Below are positions 8,431-17,000 of a stretch of 22,032 nt of DNA, piece after piece. The position numbers were made by a program, and so were the translations under genes. The notes under the pieces were generated by a model. That model had not been told where the DNA came from and made no database searches. It was given only the letters and a program-made list of their open reading frames with translations. The number at the start of each line of letters is the position of its first letter. Within the stretch, counting starts at the first letter, position 1. Source of the DNA: Polysphondylium violaceum (taxonomy: Eukaryota; Evosea; Eumycetozoa; Dictyosteliales; Dictyosteliaceae); assembly GCA_000277445.1 (NCBI GenBank), contig AJWJ01000405.1:1-22032 (forward strand), written 5' to 3'.

Positions 8431-8445
8431 ATGTGTTGGAAATAA
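8431..8445 (+). other. Four-codon upstream ORF before the GTPase gene
   Basis: ATG TGT TGG AAA TAA ends 32 bp before the chosen GTPase start codon at 8478. If the transcript begins upstream of it, this ORF could reduce translation of the main frame. The transcript start is not known. Confidence 0.35.
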
Positions 8446-8477
8446 TACAACAACAACAATTATCCACTTGTGGCAAC

Positions 8478-10764
8478 ATGATCAAACTTTTTGAATCTCT
8501 ATTATCACCAAGAAAGAATAACAGCGGCAAAAGTGGCAACGTAGATGACTCATCCTTGCCAACCAATCCCCTAAAGCTTAGTGGCGGAGGAACATCAAAC
8601 AACTCTGAAAGTGAGTCGAAAAAGAGATCCTGCATTTCTATTGGTTTATATCATTTTTATACATCCCAACCACACCCATCCTTTTTTGTCTTTTTTTTTT
8701 CTATTGTTTTTTTTAGCTTTGATATCTTGAGATATAATTTTAGATATACTAACTCTTAAATCTATACATTTAGGATGGAAATCGCCATCATCACCGAGTA
8801 AAAATAATAGTAATAGTGTTGAATCTAGGATAGAAAACAACAACTTGTATAATAATAGTAATAGTAATAGCAATAGATATCCCAATATACCTATCGAATG
8901 TACAATAAAGATATTGGTTTTAGGAGGGGCCAAGGTTGGGAAAACATCAATTATTCGTAGATATATTCAGGAGTGTTTTACAACGGCCTACATTAAAACC
9001 ATTGGTATAGATTTATCAACATTGATTGTAAGGCCCAAGAATGAAAATAGAAAATATCTTTTGGATGTAGAACAACTTTTAAAAGACTTTAGGCAGCAAC
9101 AAGACGATAGTGGTGGTGATCTGTCAATGGAAGATATGGGCGATTACTTTGACGAAGAGCCATCATCTTTTTTGATACACTTTTGGGATATATCTCACTC
9201 GGAAATCAAAGGCAATCACTTTAATTCCCTGTTTAATGATGTGTCAGGCGCCATACTCGTGTTTGATTCTACCAACGCCAACAGTATTTTGGCGATGGAT
9301 GAATGGAAGACCATTCTCCAATACAAGCAACTGCTCACCACCAAAAAGATACCTATCGCTCTGTTGGCCAATAAATCTGATACGGGTGAATCGATCATCA
9401 GTGCCACCGACTTGGAGTTTTATTGCAAGAATTGCAATTTTGATATATGGAAGTACACCAGTTGTAAAAAGGATATAGGCATCCAAGAGTCTATCGATCA
9501 ACTGTTGTCCAAGATACTCGATCAAAAGGTATCTCAATTTGAAGAAAGAAAATCTTTGAAAATAATATCCATTTACGATCAACAAAAACTTCTCAAACAA
9601 CAACAACAGCAGCAGCAACAGCAACAGCAATATCCAATGTCTCAATCAATAAATACCAGTGGCAGCAGTAGCAATAGTAATAGTAGTCAAAAAAGAAGAA
9701 AAGATAGACCGAATTCACAATCTGTACCAAATAGTAATAATAGTCCTCAAAATAGTCCGAATAAACAACACCACCACCAACAACAACATAGTCATCATCA
9801 CCACCAACCAACCTCACCTATTAGTCAAATTGAAATTTCAAAAATCAATGAGCTTTTAGATACAACGAATCAACATTATGGTAAATTCCAAAAAGATATT
9901 GAAACTTTAATGGTTCAGTCATCAGGTAGTAATAGATATAATGATTTAATTCAATTGGAAAGACAAAGAAACAATGAATATGTTAAAATATGTAATAATC
10001 TCAAAAAACTCATACATCCCAATGTATTTAATCACCATCACCATCACCATCATCACTCCAAAAACAATAACAACAAGTTTACTCGAGAATCACTTCAATT
10101 TGTTCTCGAAGAGAATATAAAGAAATGGGATAGTCTTATAAATAATCTTTTATTAGAAAAATCATTAAAACTCCAACAACAAAAACAACAACAACAATCT
10201 TGTAACAATAGCGATCAAAAAAATTCTGTAAGTTTAGTCATTAAAAAAGAAAATAACAACAGTAGTCTGGACCAAGACGAAGAAGATTTTATTGAAGAGG
10301 ATGAAGACAAAAAGAAATATAAAAGAAAAAATAACAACTACAGTAGCAGTAGTGGTAGAAAAGCAACTTCACCTCATTCATCATCACATAGTCTGAAAGG
10401 CCATCATCACCATCATGGTGGCCATCACCATCACCACCACAGCAGCAATCCCAAATATAAATTGGGATTCGGGTTTAGAAACAATGGCAAAAACTTGTCG
10501 TCCAGCATCACAATCAGTCAAAACAACTATAGCATTGACACTGACAATCCAGCATCGACATCGTCATCACTCACATCGTCGTCTCGATCCATCTCACCAA
10601 ACTCGTCGCCACCACCATCACCACCCAACTCTTTTACAAATTCTTTTACAAACTCTTTTTCTTCCTCTCCCTCTGTATTGCCATCCTCTTATCATTTAAA
10701 TGTGACAATGATTCCAGACGTAAAGTTCTCCACCTCTAGTGAATTTGTAAATTCTTTTAAATAA
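8478..10764 (+). CDS. Divergent Rab-like small GTPase with long low-complexity tail (2 exons)
   Basis: Exons 8478-8610 and 8774-10764 give 707 aa. The 163-nt intron has donor GTGAGT and acceptor ACATTTAG, and the frame is kept. After a Ser/Asn-rich leader, the P-loop GGAKVGKTS is at 95-103, switch I TIGID at 120-124, NKSD at 244-247 and a TSCK (SAK-like G5) at 273-276. Spacing and the TIGID, TSCK and LLANKSD sequences are closest to Rab32/38-type GTPases. Switch II reads WDISHSE (182-188) instead of WDTAGQE, so the catalytic Gln and adjacent Gly are missing. About 45 extra, partly acidic residues sit between switch I and the WD. Past residue 300 the protein is low-complexity: poly-Q near 320-331, several His runs (10033-10056 and 10402-10440), Ser/Asn and Pro/Ser stretches. 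It ends FVNSFK with no Cys prenylation motif. It may bind GTP without normal hydrolysis. Its stop is 54 bp from that of the convergent next gene, with AATAAA near 10789. Confidence 0.82.
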
Positions 10765-10818
10765 TTTTTAATAGAAACATATAATAATAATAAACACTAT
10801 TTATTTATTTGTGTACCT

Positions 10819-11110
10819 CTAACACCAATTTCTACGTCTATTGTTATTATCAATATCGATGTCAATATCAATATCGATATCAATATCAATGTCATTTCTT
10901 CTTCCGCCACAGCAACCTCTTTTAGCAGATTGGTTCATACCAGCACCACCCAAGGAACCAGAGCCCTTGATTGAAGACTTCATCATTGATTGACTTGGAT
11001 TGGCAATTTGAGAGATAGTATCTAAAATTAATATTATCTTTATATTAGCATGGAACAAATATATTGATGCATGGAATTGTATCAATTAAAATATATTTAC
11101 TAAAAATCAT
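10819..11110 (-). CDS. 70-aa Cys/Arg protein with Asp-Ile repeat, copy 1 (2 exons)
   Basis: Exon 1 is 10 nt (11110-11101: ATG ATT TTT A), then a 79-nt intron (11100-11022) and exon 2 (11021-10819). The protein starts MIFNTISQIANPSQSMMK, has a Gly/Ser-rich stretch and a RGCCGGRR core at 38-45, then about seven Asp-Ile pairs, and ends NNNRRRNWC. There is no signal peptide or membrane segment. It is a close paralogue, in inverted head-to-head arrangement, of the gene at 11360-11617. The start within the intron that a naive reading frame would use (M at 11085) is not supported by the copy. The alternation of Asp and Ile is encoded by GATATT/GATATC hexamers. It resembles, from memory, small dictyostelid families with a Gly-rich middle and Arg/Cys end. 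Function unknown. Confidence 0.75.
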
Positions 11111-11359
11111 TTTTAAAGAGATAAAGAAAGAATTGGAATTGAGATAATAAAAAATTGTTGAATGAAATTATTATTAAAACTTTTTGTTTAAATACAATTT
11201 TTAAAAATGTGCCATTCTTTTAAAATCTGATACCAATTATCAAAATAAGTCATATTAATTTTTTAATTAATTATGTCAACATTTCGATACTAATATAAAT
11301 TATTACAACTAAAATATTTCTCATCATACTAACAAATATTTCAGTTCTATTATTCAAAA
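11111..11359. promoter_or_regulatory. Shared 249-bp bidirectional promoter region
   Basis: The two paralogous small genes diverge from this AT-rich stretch. Unlike the coding parts, the two halves are not obvious mirror images, so either the promoters have diverged or the inversion point lies close to the start codons. Both start codons are preceded by A-rich sequence. Confidence 0.5.
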
Positions 11360-11617
11360 ATGATTTTTAGTATTTATTTTTTAATTCATACAATTACTTG
11401 ATAATACTAACTCTTAGAATTTATCTCTATCTCTCAAATTGCCAATCCAAGCCAATCAATGATGAAATCTTCAATTAAAGCTGGCTCTTTAGGTGGTCTT
11501 TCTGGTGGTGCTGATCAATCTGCAAGAAGAGGTTGTTGTGGTGGTAGAAGAAATGATATTGATATTGATATCGATATCGACATTGATAATAATAATAGAC
11601 GTAGAAATTGGTGTTAA
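11360..11617 (+). CDS. 69-aa Cys/Arg protein with Asp-Ile repeat, copy 2 (2 exons)
   Basis: Exon 1 is 10 nt (11360-11369: ATG ATT TTT A), the intron 48 nt (11370-11417, GTATTT...CTCTTAG) and exon 2 11418-11617. The 69-aa product starts MIFKFISISQIANPSQSMMK, carries RRGCCGGRR, five Asp-Ile pairs plus a final Asp, and the same NNNRRRNWC end as its head-to-head partner. Relative to copy 1 it has two residues more before SQIAN, two Asp-Ile pairs fewer and a slightly longer Gly-rich middle. Identical ends with mostly synonymous or conservative changes argue that both copies make protein. Function unknown. Confidence 0.75.
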
Positions 11618-11810
11618 AAGTGAATCATAAATTTTAATATCATACCTTTATGATTTAATACAAGGTCTTTTTAAAAATTTGCAAGCTTAAAAAACTTAAA
11701 ATTACAACCAATATTCAAATAAAGAAAGACACAAAACTATTTGATTATAGCTTTTTTTGATTTACTTTTACAACCTATTATTTAATTTTTTTTAAAGTAT
11801 TAAAATTTAT

Positions 11811-12868
11811 TTATAAGGCTGGGACTTCAAGAGCACCTTCTTGGACTTGCTTTTGGATTTCCTTGGCGGCTTTACCGTTGACTTTGCAACCGATAGAGAC
11901 ACAGGTACCTAAAATTTCGAGGACGGTACCTTTGAAATCAACAGCTAAAGATTTGTTTCTCAAGGTTTGAGCAATCTTGACGATTTCTTCAAAGGGGACA
12001 GAACCGTGATGTTTAATGTTCTTTTCCTTCTTTCTATCTCTGGCTGGTTCTTTGAGGGCTTTGATGATGAGAGCTGAGGCAGTTGGGAGAACTTCTGGAA
12101 CAGCAACTCTGTTTTGGATGGTCAATTTAACTTGAACCTTCATACCTTTCCATGGGAGAGTAGCTTTGGCGATTTCATCACCAACCTTCTTTGGGGAGAC
12201 ACCCAATGGACCCATCTTTGGGGCTAAAGTGGACATAGCACCAGCTTCACCACCACAAACACGGAGGAAGACTATTTTATATTAAATGCAATAATATTAG
12301 AATTTATGATCATTTTTGATTGTGATGATTAATATTTGATATCAAAAGGGATAGTAGATATATGAGAAAAACGAAAATTATTTTTTTTTTACAAAAAAAA
12401 AAAAAATACACAGGTTTTTTTTTACGTAAAATTTTTATGTGATCCAATTCTTTGTTTTTTATAATCCATTTTTAAAAAGAGAGAGGAATGTGACATTCAT
12501 TGTGTTATTATTTGTATGTGTAATTATGATACTATTTTTTTTATCAAATGTACTATTTTTTATAAAAGTCAACTGATATTTTTGTGATTTATATTTTGTT
12601 GTTGTGATTTTGTTTCAATATCTTTATACAAAACAAAATTGATAAAAGAAAATAAAACAAATAATAATCTGTGTGTGTATAAGACTTTTTGTTGAAATAG
12701 AGTTTTCCTCTCTCCTCTCTCTTAAAATAAAACCATAATTCTGAAACTGTAATGCTGCTAAGAATGATGATGATAATCCAACTACTATCCCTATATCAAT
12801 TGTCATTTTGTTTTTCTTTATTTTTACTCACCTTCAACTTTTTCACTTGGATCAACTTTGGGAGGCAT
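11811..12868 (-). CDS. rpl12: 60S ribosomal protein L12 (uL11), 2 exons
   Basis: Exon 1 (12868-12832) encodes [12 protein letters not shown]. Exon 2 (12271-11811) continues [19 protein letters not shown] and ends GALEVPAL. The 560-nt intron has donor GTGAGT and acceptor AAAATAG, and the phase-1 joint makes a Val codon. The total of 165 aa equals the usual length of eukaryotic L12. The protein binds the GTPase-associated centre of 28S rRNA with the P-stalk. The [20 protein letters not shown] and KEPARDRKK segments are hallmarks of uL11. Codon use is biased to C- and G-ending codons compared with neighbours, as in highly expressed genes. A T-run precedes the start codon on the coding strand. 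The intron is several times longer than the others in the window and contains a 60-codon open frame on the same strand (12806-12624). Confidence 0.97.
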
Positions 12869-13431
12869 GATTTCTATCTATAAATTGATGTGTAGAACCA
12901 AAAAAAAAAAAAAAAAAAAGTTTTACTTTCGTGGCCTTAACGAAAGGGAGATTGACAACGCGCAGGAAAAAAAAATTAGTGAAAAAAATACATAAAAAAA
13001 AAAAAATACAAAAAATCACGCAACATTGGACAGTTGTGTAAAAGTTTTTACATTCCATTTACATTGAAAAAATAGAAAACAAAAAAAAACTAAAAAATGA
13101 AAAGGGGCAAATATTCATAGAATTGCATGTAGTGTCCATGAGGTTTATAGGTTTATGGTACTTTGATCACATGATTGGCAGATTCTATTTTATTCATTCA
13201 ACTACTCTTGTTTTTTGTTTAAGGAAATAGGAAATTTCAGTTTTTTTTTTTTTTTTTTTTTTTCACGATCAATATCTCGTCGGACCGCGGTACATTTATA
13301 TCTTGAGATTGAATGATCATTAGGTTCTAAATATAATTGTTTATTTTTTTTTTTTTTTGTTTTTCTTAAACTCTTTTGAGAATTTTTTTACAAAATAAAC
13401 AATAGCAAACAAAACACAAAAGATACAATTG
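12869..13431. other. Divergent promoter region between rpl12 and the FLASH-like gene
   Basis: No gene is seen. Homopolymer runs dominate: an A-run at about 12900-12919, T-runs at about 13242-13263 and 13345-13358. A small GC-rich island, CGTCGGACCGCGGTAC, at about 13278-13293 stands out from the AT background and could be a factor-binding site. T-runs and A-runs here probably belong to the promoters of both flanking genes. Confidence 0.5.
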
Positions 13432-13871
13432 ATGAATATAGATGATCTGTATGGTGATATTAAAATAAATCAAAGTTTTCATTCAGATGAAGAAGACGAT
13501 GAAGATCAAAAGAAATTAATTGATCAACAAAAATCCAGAATCCAAGAACTGGAAAAACTTGTTGAATTGGTAAATGAAGAGATTTAAAATTTATAGAGAG
13601 TTTCATTCATTACTAACCAATACTTTGTAAACTTTAGAAAGATAAAGAAATTTTAGAATTGAGTTTGACTATTAAAGGTAAAGATGAAACTATTGATACA
13701 TTATCCAAACAAAAGGATTCTTCTTTAAAAGCAAACGAAATTTTGTGTAAAAACATTTCATGCTTATTCAAAACTTCATTGTTGGAGATTCAAAGAAAAG
13801 ATAAAGAGATATCAAGTCAAAGAGATACAATAGAACAAATGAATCAGCAACAACATTATCAAAAGAGATAG
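13432..13871 (+). CDS. FLASH/CASP8AP2-like coiled-coil protein (123 aa, 2 exons)
   Basis: Exons 13432-13569 and 13638-13871 are joined by a 68-nt phase-0 intron (GTAAAT...ACTTTAG). The N-terminus has MNIDDLYGDIKI, then an acidic patch (DEEDDED at 19-25), then a coiled coil from about residue 26 to 115. Residues 84-104 read KNISCLFKTS, LL, EIQRKDKEI. This is very close to the N-terminal coiled-coil of human FLASH ([21 protein letters not shown], from memory), the region that dimerises and works with Lsm11 in 3'-end processing of replication histone mRNAs. FLASH also carries an LDLY-like motif just before the coil, comparable to DDLYGDI. The human protein is about 2000 aa, so this would be a minimal version. 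The intron may also be retained, because exon 1 runs into a stop 18 nt inside it. Homology is by motif only; function is inference. Confidence 0.6.
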
Positions 13872-13872
13872 C

Positions 13873-13888
13873 GATAACATATGTTATC
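13873..13888. repeat. 16-bp perfect palindrome just after the stop codon
   Basis: GATAACATATGTTATC begins one base after the TAG of the FLASH-like gene. Flanking GATAG and TATC can extend the stem across a short bulge. It may be a 3'-end processing hairpin or a dimeric-factor site in the 199-bp gap before the UGGT gene. Confidence 0.75.
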
Positions 13889-14070
13889 TATCATTTGTAT
13901 GAACTTCATCATACAGTGACGCAGCACACAATTTTCACTCAAAAACAAACCGCGATGTGCCAAAAAAAAAATAAAAAAATTTACCTCCACGCGTTGTGAT
14001 CTTCTTTAATTTTTGTTTTAAACATTTTATTTTATCATTAGATTTAGATATACAGATATATTTATAAAAG

Positions 14071-17000
14071 ATGAGAAATACATCATTAAAATCATCACCA
14101 TTGTCGGTGATGAAAATGATATGCATTGTATTTGTAATCGTTTGTAGTTTAGCATCATTTGTATGCGCAAATGAACCATCTGCTATTGAAAGTTCAAAAG
14201 TTATTCAAATTTCAATGTTATCCAATTGGGAAAACACCCCATTATATCTTGAAGCAGGGTAATTATATTTATTTGACCAGTTGTGATCTATAATATCATA
14301 ATCGTAAAGGATAAAAAGTATTAATATGATGATAAAAGTGAATTTTTACAAGAACAAGATTCTACTTTGTTTTGGAATTTTATTGATGAATATATAAAAC
14401 ATGTGAATAAGGATTCAAATGAAAAAGAGCAATACGATGGTATTTTCAAGACATTGGATATCATTACTAGCGGATATCCAGAGGCAAAGAGAGCATTGTT
14501 AAAGGATATGTTGTCAATTCGCCTCTCACTCAGATACTATACTGCCAAAGTTGAGACTATGCGTCAAGTGGTAAAGAGTAAATTGGTTGACAAAGATTTA
14601 CTCGACACTGGCATTATTCAGTATAATAATAAATACTTGAAAGACGTTTCAATGGTTCCATTGGAGATGTCAATCACCAATCTCAAGCCATCAGAAGATC
14701 AACAAACCATCAGTATGGATAGCTATGAATTTGATCACATCTATCCAGGCAATGTCAATCCAGTCGAAATGGTTGATGGTGTAAAGAAAGAAGTACCTGT
14801 TGTTGTATTATACACCAATATTTTATCCGAACATTTTAAAACCAGTCACAACACTCTTAAATATTTGGCTAGATTTGGAAAGATTCGTTATATCATTAGA
14901 TACATTGTCTCTGATTCCACTGAAAAAGTTCATTTACAAGGTTATGGTTTTGATTTAGCTATTAAAAATCTTGAATATAAAGTTATGGACGATAGTGCAA
15001 TTAAAAAAGGTAAAAGAGAATTAATTAAGTTAGTTATATAATATATTAATATAATTATTATTTAGATATAAAGGATGGTGGAGAATCAAAAACAGTTGTT
15101 ACAATTCCAGATGAAGATGTAAAAGGATTTAATTTCCATAAATTACAAAAGAGAAAACCAGAACTTACAAGTAAATTATCAACTTTTAGATCATATTTAA
15201 TGGCAAAGAGTCAAGAGAGTGCAGAATTAAAGGTATGGGAAATGAAAGATTTGGGTGTTCAAACAGCTCAAAAGATTAGTACCTCTATGGATCCATTGAG
15301 ATCATTGAAATATATTAATCAAAATTTCCCAAGTATTGTTCAATCATTGGCTCGTACAGCAGTCAATGAATCACTTAGAACCATTATTGAAAGTGTACAA
15401 AAGACTATTCCTTCCACCGAGACAACATTCCTCTTGAATGGTCTTGCCGTTGAAATTGATTCACTCAATCCAATTGAATTATCTAAAATCCTCTTTAAAG
15501 AACTCGAATGCACCAGTTCTATTCAAGGACTTGGTGTCTCTGCTTTATCTGTCCAAAAGATGATTGCTGCCACTGCCGATTCCATTCCACTTCGTTTCAA
15601 TTTATTGCCAGATAAAGATGAAGCCGATATCTTTGTTTATTTGAATAACCTTGAAACAGATTACACTTATACCAGTAAATGGGTAAAGAGCATTGCTGCC
15701 CTTGGCGCAAGTGTTGGTAAGCCAGACGATTTGTTTATTGCCAAGAATTTAATGACAACCGTATTGATTTTGGACATGGCCGATGAAAATAGCTTAGCTT
15801 TGATTTCTGAGCTCCAAAATATGATTCACACCCTTGTACCCACTCGTTTTGCCATTGTTTTAAAGACTAGCAGACCTGCCGACGCACCTGCCGAAGCATC
15901 AGACCCAGCTGATATTGCCAAGATCTTTTTAGCACTCCGTAAATCGAGTCTTGGTAATCGTGGTGCCATGTTCTTCTTTTCCGCCCTCTCATACTTTAAA
16001 CGTGTGTACAGCCCAAGCGGTCATGTTACCATCAACATTATTCACTCTGCCTTCCAAGCCGTTCTCAACCAAATGGGTGGCAATTTAAGAAATCTTCAAC
16101 AAGTACTCGCCTCAACTGAATATGACGAAATGTTTGCCAAAAGCAATCAATACGTCTCAAGACTTGGACTCGATTCATCTTTACCACAATTATTTATCAA
16201 TGGTAGAGTTATTGCAACCAACACCAGATCAATGGGCACCACTCTTCCAATTGCTTTGTTTGATGAATTTGAACAACTCAAGCCATTGTACAAATCTGGA
16301 GAGATCTCTGACACTACCCAAGACTATTTCAGCGCCATCCTTGGATCCAAACATTGGGCAGAGATTGGTAATCCACTTTTAACTCAATTCTCTGTGGAAA
16401 TTGGTCAAACTGGTGTTCAACAAGTCTACAAGAGACTCTCTAGTGCTTCAAACTCGCTCACCAAAGAAAAGGAATCTTCCAACATTATCAAAGAACTTGT
16501 CTACTTTAGTCACCCAGAGTCCAAAGGTGATCAAGAACTCCTTAGTGTTATTGTTGTTGGTGACTTTGATCAAACCAAAACTCAACAAATTGCTTTGCAA
16601 CTCTTGAAAAAAGTTGCTGCCTCTCCAGAATCAAAGACTAGAGTCGCATTGCTCCCAACTGCCATTGACCAATTACCATCCTCTCACAGCATTGGTAAGC
16701 TTTTGTCCATCACTAAAAAATACAAAAAACAATTGGTTCTCTCTGAGGTTATTCGTGTTTTAGAGGCCGCCATCAGCACCGGTAGAAAATGGTCTGGCAT
16801 TCAATCAATCATTCAAGATTTGAGTATCAAGATTGAACGTAACGATGTGTGGGTCAGCCAATCAGACAATGTATTCTCACTCTCTTCCTCAATCGCTAAA
16901 AATTATCTTGACATCAACGTCAGTCTTTTGGAGCCCGTTCAACTTTTATTGAATGGAAGAGTTATTGAACCACAATTTGAAGATGTCTCTGCCTTTGTAA

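Larger units (their letters stand above)
7443..8477. other. Divergent intergenic region between PSI-like and GTPase genes
   Basis: There is no gene in this 1-kb stretch. It carries T and A runs, a TG repeat at about 7857-7867, and several C-rich boxes: 7556-7563, 7640-7646, 7712-7738, 8099-8108 and around 8250. It probably contains the promoters of both flanking genes, which are transcribed away from each other. Confidence 0.6.

Noticed and set aside
9244-9817. Minus-strand Leu/Tyr/Val-run ORFs
   Set aside because: Antisense of the CAA/CAG and AAT/AGT tracts of the GTPase gene.
12310-12580. Box C-like GTGATGA and a distant CTGA in the rpl12 intron considered as a C/D snoRNA
   Set aside because: The boxes are about 250 nt apart, on the strand opposite to the host transcript, with no terminal stem.
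12852-13058. 68-codon minus-strand ORF overlapping the rpl12 start
   Set aside because: It covers poly-A/T promoter sequence (Phe runs) and the rpl12 leader; no homology visible.
13935-14126. Minus-strand ORF upstream of UGGT
   Set aside because: Overlaps the UGGT signal-peptide exon in antisense and consists of Lys/Phe-rich AT sequence.
15200-15202. ATG that would start a 1274-aa UGGT
   Set aside because: It is internal (residue 332). Two upstream exons with a signal peptide join in frame and match the family N-terminus.
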